From NCBI RefSeq assembly GCF_016808335.1, contig NC_053153.1, forward strand, positions 21,463,033-21,527,032: a stretch of 64,000 nucleotides of DNA, written 5' to 3'. This document shows positions 45,427 through 56,209 of this stretch, one piece after another. The notes under the pieces were generated by a model, which was given only the letters and a program-made list of their open reading frames with translations, had not been told where the DNA came from and searched no databases. Origin of the DNA: Panicum virgatum. Its lineage: Eukaryota; Streptophyta; Magnoliopsida; Poales; Poaceae. A program made the translations under genes and the position numbers. The stretch's first letter is position 1, and the number at the start of each line of letters is the position of its first letter.

Positions 45427-48294
45427 ATGTCCGGCCCCACCCCGACTCCGACCCCGACCCCTCTCCCGCCGCCGCCGGCTGCTCGGCCCGCGCGGTACGA
45501 CTTCCTCAACTCCAAGCCGCCGCCCAACTACGTCGCGGGTCTCGGCCGTGGCGCCACCGGGTTCACTACTCGCTCGGATATCGGGCCGGCCCGCGCGGCG
45601 CCCGACCTCCCCGATCGCTCCGCCTCCGCTGCCGCTGCCCCAGCCGTTGGCCGCGGCCGCGGGAAGCCGCCAGGCGAGGACGATGGCGACGATGACGGCG
45701 GCGACGAGGAGAAGGGGTATGACGAGAACCAGAAGTTCGACGAGTTCGAGGGCAACGACGCCGGGCTCTTCTCCAACGCCGACTACGACGACGACGACCG
45801 CGAGGCGGATGCGGTGTGGGAGAGCATCGACCAGAGGATGGACTCGCGCCGCAAGGACCGCCGCGAGGCGCGGCTGAAGCAGGAGATTGAGAAGTACCGC
45901 GCGTCGAACCCCAAGATTACCGAGCAGTTTGCTGATCTGAAGAGGAAGCTGGCCGATCTGTCTGCACAGGAGTGGGAGAGCATACCTGAGATTGGGGACT
46001 ATTCGCTACGCAACAAGAAGAAGCGGTTCGAGAGTTTTGTACCAGTGCCGGACACCCTTCTTGAGAAGGCCCGGCAGGAGCAGGAGCATGTCACGGCGCT
46101 TGATCCCAAAAGCCGTGCAGCTGGTGGCACAGAGACGCCATGGGCGCAGACTCCTGTTACCGATCTTACAGCTGTGGGCGAGGGTCGTGGCACTGTGCTT
46201 TCGCTGAAGTTGGATAGGCTGTCAGATTCAGTTTCTGGGCTCACTGTTGTTGATCCCAAGGGGTACTTGACAGACCTGAAAAGCATGAAGATTACTAGTG
46301 ATGCGGAGATTTCTGACATCAAGAAGGCACGACTCCTGCTGAAGTCAGTGACTCAGACGAACCCTAAGCACCCACCTGGTTGGATTGCTGCTGCTAGGCT
46401 TGAAGAGATTGCAGGCAAACTTCAGGCTGCTCGGCAACTCATCGAGCGTGGCTGTGAGGAGTGTCCAAAAAACGAAGATGTTTGGCTTGAGGCATGTCGT
46501 TTGGCTAGTCCAGATGAGGCAAAGGCTGTCATTGCCAGGGGTGTTATGTCAATTCCAAATTCTGTGAAGCTGTGGTTGCAGGCTGCAAAATTAGAGACCA
46601 GTGATCTGAATAAGAGCAGGGTGTTGAGGAAAGGATTGGAGCACATTCCTGATTCTGTGCGGTTGTGGAAGGCTGTAGTTGAGCTTGCAAATGAGGAGGA
46701 TGCAAGGTTGTTGCTTCACAGGGCTGTGGAGTGTTGCCCACTGCATGTTGAGCTGTGGCTTGCCCTTGCGAGGCTGGAGACCTATGACCAGGCAAGGAAG
46801 GTACTTAACAAGGCAAGGGAGAAGCTGCCCAAGGAGCCTGCCATTTGGATTACTGCTGCGAAGCTGGAAGAGGCTAATGGGAACACACAATCAGTTAGCA
46901 AGGTGATTGAGAGAGGTATCAGATCTCTACAAAGAGAAGGAATGGATATTGATAGGGAGGCATGGCTTAAAGAAGCAGAAGCTGCAGAGCGCGCTGGATC
47001 TGTTTTGACTTGCCAGGCTATTGTGAAGAACACAATTGGCATTGGTGTTGATGATGAGGATCGGAAGCGTACTTGGGTTGCTGATGCCGAGGAATGCAAG
47101 AAGCGTGGTTCAATTGAAACAGCGCGTGCCATCTATGCTCATGCACTTACTGTGTTCCTTACTAAGAAGAGTATTTGGTTGAAAGCAGCTCAGCTTGAGA
47201 AGAGCCATGGGACTAGGGAGTCACTTGATGCGCTCCTCAAGAAGGCTGTTAACTACAATCCACGAGCTGAAGTGTTATGGCTTATGGCTGCAAAGGAGAA
47301 ATGGTTGGCTGGGGATGTGCCTGCTGCTCGAGCCATTCTTCAAGAAGCTTATGCTGCTATCCCTAATTCAGAAGAGATCTGGTTGGCTGCATTCAAGCTT
47401 GAGTTTGAGAACAACGAACCAGAGAGAGCAAGAATGCTTTTGGCTAAGGCCAGGGAAAGAGGAGGCACTGAGAGGGTTTGGATGAAATCTGCCATTGTTG
47501 AAAGGGAGCTGGGGAATGTGACTGAGGAAAGGAGGTTGTTAGAGGAAGGTCTGAAGCTATTCCCCTCATTCTTCAAATTGTGGTTAATGCTTGGACAGAT
47601 GGAAGACCGCATTAATCGTGGAGCAAAGGCCAAGGAGGTTTATGAGAATGGCCTGAAGCACTGCCCTAGTTGCATCCCTCTTTGGCTTTCTCTGGCCAGC
47701 TTAGAGGAGAAGATTAGTGGCTTGAGCAAATCCCGTGCTGTTCTCACAATGGCAAGAAAGAAGAACCCAGCTACACCTGAACTCTGGCTTGCAGCAATTC
47801 GAGCTGAACTGAGGCATGCGAACAAAAAGGAAGCTGATGCTCTGCTGGCTAAGGCACTACAAGAGTGTCCAACAAGTGGTATTCTGTGGGCTGCCTCTAT
47901 TGAGATGGCATCACGCCACCAACGTAAAGGGAAGAGTTCAGATGCTATCAAGCGTTGTGATCATGATCCACATGTCATTGCAACTGTGTCCAAACTCTTC
48001 TGGCTTGAGAGGAAGGTTGATAAAGCTAGGACTTGGTTGAACAGGGCTGTTACTCTTGCTCCTGATATTGGGGATTTTTGGGCATTGTACTATAAATTTG
48101 AACTTCAGCATGGAAATGCAGACACTCAAAAGGATGTCCTGAAAAGATGTGTTGCAGCAGAACCAAAACATGGTGAAAAATGGCAAGCAATAAGCAAGGC
48201 TGTTGAGAACTCACATCAGCCAGTTGAGGCTCTTTTGAAGAAAGCTGTCCTAGCTTTTGATGCAGATGAAATTCTCAATGCTGCAGGCGCCTAG
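45427..48294 (+). CDS. PRP6: PRP6/STA1-type pre-mRNA splicing factor, intronless
   Basis: One uninterrupted frame of 955 aa from the first ATG (45427). PRP6 bridges the U4/U6 and U5 particles in the tri-snRNP; the Arabidopsis homologue is STABILIZED1. After a Pro-Thr leader come the PRP1_N domain ([39 protein letters not shown], acidic stretch, [31 protein letters not shown]) and the block [20 protein letters not shown]. From about residue 280 to the end run HAT/TPR helical repeats ([78 protein letters not shown]). Arabidopsis STA1 has an extra N-terminal ubiquitin-like domain of roughly 90 residues; none is visible here upstream. The codons just before the ATG read LIGV. An intact frame of nearly 1000 codons argues for a working gene. 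Confidence 0.95.
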   Translation: MSGPTPTPTPTPLPPPPAARPARYDFLNSKPPPNYVAGLGRGATGFTTRSDIGPARAAPDLPDRSASAAAAPAVGRGRGKPPGEDDGDDDGGDEEKGYDENQKFDEFEGNDAGLFSNADYDDDDREADAVWESIDQRMDSRRKDRREARLKQEIEKYRASNPKITEQFADLKRKLADLSAQEWESIPEIGDYSLRNKKKRFESFVPVPDTLLEKARQEQEHVTALDPKSRAAGGTETPWAQTPVTDLTAVGEGRGTVLSLKLDRLSDSVSGLTVVDPKGYLTDLKSMKITSDAEISDIKKARLLLKSVTQTNPKHPPGWIAAARLEEIAGKLQAARQLIERGCEECPKNEDVWLEACRLASPDEAKAVIARGVMSIPNSVKLWLQAAKLETSDLNKSRVLRKGLEHIPDSVRLWKAVVELANEEDARLLLHRAVECCPLHVELWLALARLETYDQARKVLNKAREKLPKEPAIWITAAKLEEANGNTQSVSKVIERGIRSLQREGMDIDREAWLKEAEAAERAGSVLTCQAIVKNTIGIGVDDEDRKRTWVADAEECKKRGSIETARAIYAHALTVFLTKKSIWLKAAQLEKSHGTRESLDALLKKAVNYNPRAEVLWLMAAKEKWLAGDVPAARAILQEAYAAIPNSEEIWLAAFKLEFENNEPERARMLLAKARERGGTERVWMKSAIVERELGNVTEERRLLEEGLKLFPSFFKLWLMLGQMEDRINRGAKAKEVYENGLKHCPSCIPLWLSLASLEEKISGLSKSRAVLTMARKKNPATPELWLAAIRAELRHANKKEADALLAKALQECPTSGILWAASIEMASRHQRKGKSSDAIKRCDHDPHVIATVSKLFWLERKVDKARTWLNRAVTLAPDIGDFWALYYKFELQHGNADTQKDVLKRCVAAEPKHGEKWQAISKAVENSHQPVEALLKKAVLAFDADEILNAAGA

Positions 48295-50654
48295 ACTCCG
48301 AGATCATATATATATTTTTGTAAGATATTTGGTGAATGTGTTCCATGCAGTTCTGATAAATTTCCGCAGTCAGAAATTTCTGTTTGCTTCTTTATGAGCT
48401 ATTTTGTCTTTTTTGATCTTTTATTTATATTGTTGAGTTAATATGTAATCATCGAAAGTTGCGAGTAGGTGGTTTAAGATGAGCATAGTTATTATTTTGG
48501 CTGCATAATTAAGTACCTCTCTCATGCTTCAGATATATCTCGATCTATGGTAAGTCTAAAGTGTTTTCAAGTTCTGTAGACAGATTCTGTTGATGCTTTA
48601 TTGTTTGCAGCTTGATGCGGAATTTTACTTTTATGGGTTAACTAATTTTGGTCTTCCATTTGTTTTGAACTTGTCTTTACCTTGTTCCCTGTGACACTAA
48701 GGTTCTGCAAGGCGGAAGGATATATTTAGTCACCTTATCTATTTGCCATATATTTCGTTTAAGCGAGGTGGTTTCTTCTTTATTTCTTAGGCTGACAAGC
48801 AGTCAATATTAACAGAATTGGGTGGAGATTGGCATGGTAGTTATAGGTTAAAAGCACATGACAGCTAGCAATCTGGTTTACAAACATTCTGATGGGTTAA
48901 ATGATCAATCAGAGAGGTGCCTCCATCTAACTTCTGTGAATGCACATTTTCGCGGCTTGAGTGGCTGGGACCCAAACCAGTACCTGTGAACTTACGTTTT
49001 GTACATTGAAACAAAGTTTTCCTTACAATTTCTTTTCTTTATTGAAATATAGTTGGTAGTGCTCTCATGATATTTTGTTAGCTTTCTTTTCCTCTGCTCA
49101 AGTTTGCCCTGCATGCTATTTTCTGTTCCTGATTTCGTGTCTTCTTACAGATCTGTACCCTAGATACCTTCTACTGGAATGACAGAAGAAAGAGCTGGGC
49201 AGAGGGCTGGGTTGGACTCCAGTGATCAGCTTTTGTTGGTAGTGTCAGCTACCGAACTATTTGTGCACCACGTTTGAGAGTGGAAGCTTAGGTAGCGAAG
49301 CATATGACCAATTTGCCTGTTAGGAGATGTTATGTCAACCTCAGTTGCACTTTCCAACTGGGGCATGTGACTGTGCGCATGTATTGAAAGGCTATGCATT
49401 GGCAGAGATACACTAAGCTTGGTTTTCTTGATTTCTTTCTGTAGTTTAGAGTTTTATTTCTTTTGTTTTTAGATCCTCATTTGAGGTTTAGAGTCTAAGA
49501 ACTCTTGTAACGTTTGGCCGTAGGCATTCACATTTGAATTCAGATGTGAATGTTTAAGGCTGGGATTTTCCTTTATCTAAAAATATACTAGAAATCATTT
49601 GAACCTAGTGTATATGTGCTACTTTATTTGCACAGTGTGGATTCTGTCATTACCGATATTCTGTTTTGATACGGAAAATCTGAACAGAAATGTCCTTCAA
49701 GTTCGTTCGGAGAACAATGAAAATTTGATGAAATGCCTAGGATGTTTAGGCTTCATTGTGAATTGTTTTGTTCGGACTAATGCTTTCTGCAATGATACAA
49801 TCTATGCTTTTGTTGTTGTTATGCTTTTTTGTTTAGCTTCTGCTTGATATCTAATTTCGGTTTTCCTGGGGGATTTCCTCGGCTAAGGAACTTCTGTTTA
49901 ATTCTCTTTATGCCCACAGGTTTAAATCTTCTGCATACTAACATTGGAATGGCTGAAGAAAGTAACAGTTTTGCAAGTAAATATTTTCTGTCAGGAATCA
50001 GCACCGGAACCTGACTGATTTCTGTCAGGACTCAGGAATCAGCTCCGGAACTGGATTGATTTCTGCTCGCTGCCAAGATGAGTTTGCAGCACTGCCCCAA
50101 GACAGAAGAAATGCTCGTTTGAGTTTTCAGCCAAGACATAAACAAGCTCTGTTTTTTCCACATTGCACAAGGAAACAGTCTGTATATTTGGGCTGGTTGG
50201 AACCGAACCTGATCAAGCTAAAACAGTCTGTATATGAAGTGGCTTGGGGCAACCAGGTCCAAAATACAGCGCCTCCATCCCTCGGTTGCGTCGCTGTGCG
50301 TATCTAGATATTACATGTGCATGAATTTGGTTCTGGGGCATGGGCACGGAAAATGATTTCACTCTGCACAAAATGACACTGAAGAATCATAAGATGGATG
50401 AGCTAGTGTTCCAAGTGGACAAGAATATGTATATTGTTCTTTGAAAGAGAAAGAAGTATGTATATTGTTGATAAGTACCAAGATTATACATTTACAAACA
50501 GAATACACTATACCCTTGCTTCAAGCATAAATCGCATACTCACAACAATGCCAGAGGTCACAGCTGACAGATTCCTTTATTGGAGATCCATATAAAACAG
50601 GGCTCATGGAATCGAGCAGGCCTGAGGTGCAGCTAGCGCGGTCAACTTTAGCAT
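48295..50654. other. Convergent 3' regions of PRP6 and epoxide hydrolase
   Basis: AT-rich, no gene recognised. 49990-50068 holds a short imperfect direct repeat (TCAGGAATCAGC-CCGGAAC, twice). AAACAGTCTGTATAT occurs twice near 50173 and 50221. The 3' UTRs of both flanking genes must lie here. Confidence 0.4.
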
Positions 50655-52208
50655 CTACGCAGCCACTGGAACCGGATGGTCCTTCAAGAAGCCAATGAGC
50701 AGCTCATTCACCTTGTCAGGGAACTGCTCCTGCACGAAGTGGCTTCCTTCAGGGACGTAGGCGATCTTCAGGTCCGGCGCAAACATCCCCATGGTGCCTT
50801 CTTTCAAAACGGACTCGAAGAGCTTGTAGACGTAGTCTTTCACCCCCATGACGACAAACACCGGGACTTGGAACTTTGGATCCACAATCGTGTGCCTCTT
50901 ATGGAGTGATCTATCAAAAGATCAAATGCAGCAGAAACAGTTAGACACACCTAACTGGATAAGCCAGCCTAACTGAAGCACGGAAGAAAATGGCAGCGAT
51001 GGTCTCAACTCTCAAGCCATGTTTACCACTTTACCTGTATGGCATCTTCAGTGGATACCGGAAACCGGACTTCTCATAGAGGGATGCGTAGACAGCGAGA
51101 TCCTCCTCACTGAACCACTCTGGAAGGGGCGTCGACAAGTCTGCTAGGTCAGTGATCTCTTGATCTGCTTTCGCTATGGGGATCTCACTGCCTGAGAACA
51201 GAATGTAGATGGTTCGCACAACTCTCTTGACATCGTACCTGTCGAAGTCCGCCTCCGCTCTTCCAGGTTCCTACAAGCACAGGGTCAGATGACGTGCAAA
51301 CTCTGTGCTCAATACCGAATGGGAATGCTGTGGTCAGAAAACAACCAGCCAACGCAACATGTAGAATCCTTCCGGCATGGTGGCGAAGGAGGAAGTGAAA
51401 GGAGTGAAAGGGATGCCTAAGCACATCACACCGCAGACTCGATCAGGGTGCCGGAGAGCGAAATCGTAGGCGGGCACGGCTCCGAAATCCTTCCCCACAA
51501 GGAATGCCTGCATTGGAGCGAAATGGAGGTTGCAGAAACACCTATGGCATGATCTCTGGTTTCATTTGGGTGAAGTGCTGTAGAATATACTCGTTACAAT
51601 GATGATAGGAAAACAATCTCTGACCCTCCATCGAAGTGCAAAAACACTAGTCTATCTGATGACACTGCTGAATTAGATGTCTCATTTTCTGTCATTATGG
51701 TACCATATTGATGGATCAAATGAGTACAGTTTACTGCTAGTATACGAGTACTTCTTAAGCTAGTAGTATGGACTAGCACCCATTGTGGAAGCGGTGATCC
51801 TGATACCTTGGGGACAGAGAGGGCGTCGAGGATGCCGAGGAGGTCATCCAGCAGGTCGTCGTACGACACCTCCTCCTCCACCGGCGGCTGGTCGGAGAGC
51901 CCATAGCCGCGCCAGTCCGGCGCGACGGCGCGGTACCCGGCGGCGGCCACGGCTACCATCTGGTGGCGCCACGAGTACCAAATCTCCGGGAACCCGTGCA
52001 AGAACACCACCGTCCCCTTGTCGCCTGCGCCGAAACACACCGGGAGTCCGGGAGGCCGGTTCTAGCTTTAGACCGTGCCACGCTGAGCTAGAACGAGCGA
52101 GAGCAAGAAGACAACCAAGCGCTGCGCACCTTTGCCGGCCTGGGCGACGTGGAGGTTGAGGCCTCGGATGGGGATGTGCCTGTGCTCGATCTGCTGCTCC
52201 ATGTCCAT
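50655..52208 (-). CDS. Soluble epoxide hydrolase (alpha/beta hydrolase)
   Basis: Five exons in transcript order: 52208-52130, 52024-51807, 51507-51346, 51270-51035, 50910-50655. All junctions are GT-AG and in frame, giving 316 aa, the usual plant length. The enzyme opens epoxides of fatty acids and xenobiotics to diols in cytosol or peroxisome. Visible motifs: oxyanion-hole HGFPE at 36-40; nucleophile Asp106 in VGKDFGA; lid Tyr148 in EGFYMLRW and Tyr231 in MPYR; charge-relay Asp257 in GVKDYVYK; catalytic His289 in EGSHFVQEQFP. The set is complete, so it should be active. The block RAEADFDRYDVKRVVRTIYI is typical of plant members. A second ATG lies two codons after the start. The C-terminus PVPVAA is not an obvious peroxisome signal. 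The gene converges with PRP6. Confidence 0.93.
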
Positions 52209-52439
52209 GGCTTCGCCCTTACCACCAAGCCTCTCTCTCTTTCTCTCTCTCTGCAGAAAGAAAAAAAATCTTCTAACCTTCCTGCCTGTCTTTCTCCACT
52301 GAAATAGAGGCCTTGCTATGACACGGTAGCGGATACTGTTCGACGTTCAAGATTGTAACAGAACTGGATGCGCACGGTTTGAGTTTGACCAGTGGAAGAA
52401 AACCAGCGCAAGAGCAGCGAAAAGTCGTCTACTTTCTTC

Positions 52440-52780
52440 GGCCGTGTTTAGTTCCAACGAAAAAAATTTGCGATAGAATCTTACTAATTTGAAGTACTAA
52501 ATGAAGTCTATTTATAAAACTTTTTGCACAGATGAGTTGTAAATCGCGAGACGAATCTAATGATACTAATTAATCCATAATTAGCGGATGATTACTGTAG
52601 TATCACTGTTGCGAATCATGGATTAAGCAGTCTCATTAGATTTGTCTCGCGATTTACAGCTCATTCGTGCAAAAAATTTTATAAATAGACTTCATTTAAT
52701 ATTTCATATATATATCAAAATATTCGATGTGATGTTTTTTTATGTTTACGAGATATACGGATAAAAATCTAAACAGGGCC
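52440..52780. mobile_element. Tourist-like fold-back MITE
   Basis: 341 bp. Ends GGCCGTGTTTAG and GGCCCTGTTTAG (right, complement). The long inner arms AAATGAAGTCTATTTATAAA and TTTATAAATAGACTTCATTT, and ATCGCGAGACGAATCTAATG and CATTAGATTTGTCTCGCGAT, pair almost perfectly. Located just upstream of the epoxide hydrolase start. No clear target duplication. Confidence 0.85.
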
Positions 52781-53061
52781 GTCTAGCAGTGCGCACTGCG
52801 CACCAGAAAAATCCTGTACACTTTTCAGCGCGTGGTCGACCCCTCGGAAGGCAGGCTGGAACGCCTCACGGCCGCCGAGGCCCCCCCGCCGCAGCCTCCC
52901 TGTCGTCGCCCCGCCCTTGGACACCATCGCCTGGCCTGCTCTTGACACATCACTTGCCGTATTGCTATGGAGGGATGTAGGGAGCTTGCTGGTGCTGCAT
53001 AAGCAGAAGCGGATGGTGCTGCTACTGCACCACCAAATCCAATTTCCAATTATTGGGAAAC
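52781..53061. other. Unassigned sequence left of the gypsy element
   Basis: GC-rich, with short open frames on both strands, none recognised. If the gypsy element broke a gene, its other half lies beyond the window. GAAAC at 53057-53061 is the expected left target-site copy. Confidence 0.3.
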
Positions 53062-56000
53062 TGAAGTGTCCCCTCGTAAGAGTTGATTCAAATGTAATAC
53101 AAATATCAGTCTCAAAAGACTGATAACATATTTATTACATCAGATGGTACATTACCGTACAACTCTATGCGGTAATGGGCAATGAAGCGCCACCATCGCG
53201 AGGACAAGAACTAAAACCCAAACAAGAACGTGAACCATGTAAAGATCATCAGAGTCTTGCGCCATACGAAGCTTTCTGCGGGTGACCCTAACCACAGGCA
53301 AGGTTGGGTGCAGAACGGAACCCCTACTCAACGTCCTCGGGAATAAATTCTGGATCTTCCTCTGTAAAAAATAAGCAAGAGTGAATACAAATGTACTCAG
53401 CAAGTCCAACCCCACCCACGGAGGGGGATAACACAGATTTCATGCATAGGATTAATCAAGGATAAGGCTATCGGTTAATTTGCGGTAAAGCTAATTTTAT
53501 GCAAGGGTTTATTTTGAAAGAAGAGTTTTCATAAAGTAATTTTTATCGTAACCGAATAACAAAATGTGGTTGATTCTCACAGAATCCAAGATTTTAAAAG
53601 TTGCTACCGGATTCCTCATCCGCCGTAGCACACGGCACTACTGCCGGACACTTTTCAAAAACAACTCACGCCATCCCAACCATCCCCAGAAGAAACGCTA
53701 GTTATGTGACCAAACCATAACCTGCTCAATACCGCGAGCACGGCTATTCGAATAGGTTTTATACTCTGCAGAGGTTGTACACTTTACCCACGAGTGGGGT
53801 ACCGCGGCACGATCACCTTGGTGCCGGTGCGAATCCCAACAAAGCAATTACCCACCTTAGCTGAGCCTGGCTAGCCAACACGGACTCCACCAAGGGGTTA
53901 CCCTACCAACGAGGGCTAACCGGGGCATAAGTCACCCAGATCCTATCCCGTTTCCTTGGCCACCCGTTGCTCTCAGCTCTCCTAATGACTAACAGACCGG
54001 CTAGTGGGATTTATGCTAAGCCGTTGCCACATATTTCGGTCGAGTGGTTTTACGATGGATTGAGTTAGGCAAGACGTCACAACAACTCGGTCCTTAACTG
54101 TGACAAAATGGATATTTTCCAACCTTGCTCAACCACACAGGTACGAGCACACCATTTGGCGTTCCACACAGGAATCACCATCCATCTCATCTAAACATGT
54201 CTTTCTTTTATTTCCCAAAAATCCCATTTTCCCCATTTTGACACTCACGCTTTTCTTTGTTTTGAAAACACTTTGTAATAATATTTGAAGTGTAATGAGT
54301 AACCGGGTCCTAAACATTCTAGTAGGGTTTATCATCCAAATAGAGCAAATCATATTTAGAGACAAACCTAGATTATCAAGGAATGATTATAAAAATCAAG
54401 GGGTGGCTATCCAACCGGGTTTTAGCAGTAAAAGCATATGCAGTTTTGTAAAACAGGAAAATAGGTTGTGTTTATAAAACTAGGACAAAATATGCATCAA
54501 AGGATGAGATTGAACTTGCCGTCTTCGAAACCTTCCGGGAGCTCTGGCTCGCGGTACGGGTCTTTGGGCTCCTGTTCGTGGTACTGGCCTCCAAGTTCTT
54601 CTCCGGGCTCGCGGTACTGGCCAGGAAACTCCTCGACGGGCTCTCCCTCGATCACACCGGTATCTACGGCGCACACAAACAAGCACACAATAAAAAAAGA
54701 AATAAAAGTTTTATCGTTGAGTTCGAATCAGGAAAAATTAAGATATGGAGATAGGAGTAATATTTTTAGGTGTTTTTCTAATGGCATTGCCGAAATCATG
54801 TTAGAAATGGCGTGGCCGAGTTTTGGGGCAAACAGAGGATTTTTGGCGCATGAAATGACAGGTCGAAGAGGCCTTTAGGGGCTAAACCGGGGTTTAGGGG
54901 CCTCTTTGTAAATAGTTTTGAGGGTGGAAGGACTTGATCATAATTTCTGAAAATTATGGGGGCTACTCTAAGAATTAGGCAGGGATTTATCTGTAAGTAT
55001 TTTATATGGTGGAGGGAATAATTCTTGAAAAGAGAGGAAGGAAGGGGCTCTTTTGGAAAAAAAGGCTACAATAGAAAGGGGGTTCTTTGAAGAAAAGGAA
55101 AAAGGCCAGGGGGGTTTTGGACAATTTCGCCCCTTCTTCTTCCTCCCGTCGCAGAGAACAGAGGAGGGAGGGGCGCACGGCGGCGGTCGGGGGTTGGCGG
55201 GAAACGGAGAGGGCGGCGAGAGGAATCTATCCCCGCTCTCACCTCGGGCGGAGTGGCAGCGAGGAGGCGGCGCGACTGTGGCACACGGTGGGCGGCTCCG
55301 GCGTGCGTGGCAGCGGCGCTGTGGGCAAGGGGCGGGGGCGCGGTGGCGGACGCGGTTGTGGTGGTGGTGGGCGACGTCGAGGGCCCTTTTATATGCAGGG
55401 AGGGGCGCGGGGCAGGGGGCGCCGGTGGCCGGTGGCCGGCAAGCTCTACTGAGCTTTAATGGAGGTGGGGGCAGTTCGGTGGTGCGGAGGCGGCGGCAGC
55501 GTGGACGCGCGTTGGTGGGCGGTGGCGCCTAGCGGGGGAGGCGCAGCCAGGGAAGGAGGGGCGCTGTGCAGGGGACGGGCGGCGGCCAATGGCGGGTCGA
55601 CGAGCGGCGGCCGTGCGAGCTCTTTCTGCGGCGATCACGGTGAGCGCGAGGGTCGAGGCAGGCAAGCGGGTACGGCGGTGCAGGCAGGGGCGGCCGCAAG
55701 TGGAGGGGAGGTGGCCTGTTGTGGCACTCGGCGCTGCCGAGCTTGCTCTGCTCGGCGCGTGCAGCGCGTGGGGAAAAGGAGAGAGGGGGAGAGAAGGAAG
55801 AAAGGAGGAGAAAAAGAAAAGGAGAAAAAGAAAAAGGGGAGAGGGAAAAGAAAAAGAGAAGAGAGGGAGGCGTCGGCGCGATTCGCGGCGGCAGTCGGCC
55901 ACGCGCGTGAGCTGCGACGTTCGGTCGGTCAGCGACGGTCGCGAGCGGCTTCGGCGGGAAGCGACGCCCACGCGGAACGAAGAAAGGTGAAACAAGGAGG

Positions 56001-56168
56001 GGATGGCGATTGATTTCGGTGTCGGGACGGCGGATTGCCGGGAAAGATTTCGGGGAATCAGGATCTCGGACATAAAAGGATTTGGAATGATTTGAGCTCA
56101 GCGTCGAAAAGATTTTGAAATAATTTTTAGCGAGTGGTTTAATTGAATGAATTTTTACGGATGTTACA
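53062..56168 (-). repeat. Gypsy 3' LTR (3107 bp)
   Basis: In element orientation it starts TGTAACATCC just after the purine tract and ends GGGGACACTTCA. The first 1.09 kb on the plus strand (53062-54149) aligns with 62913-64000. 55130-56000 is GC-rich and holds several open frames with simple Arg/Gly or Arg/Pro composition, which I do not regard as genes. Confidence 0.9.
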
Positions 56169-56184
56169 AACCTACCCCACTTAA
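56169..56184 (-). other. Gypsy polypurine tract
   Basis: On the minus strand AAGTGGGGTAGGTT directly precedes the LTR start TGTAACATCC. Confidence 0.75.
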
Positions 56185-56209
56185 AATGAATCTCGTCCTC
56201 GAGATTCGG

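Noticed and set aside
47195..47951. ORFs of 75-116 codons in other frames across the PRP6 gene
   Set aside because: Shadows of the 955-codon coding frame; no independent start or domain.
52825..53049. Possible exon left of the gypsy element (Ala-rich minus-strand frame)
   Set aside because: Short, no recognised family and no splice partner in the window; kept only as unassigned.
55053..56073. Several ORFs of 120-205 codons inside the gypsy LTR
   Set aside because: They are simple-composition translations of a GC- and purine-rich LTR interval, present in both orientations.
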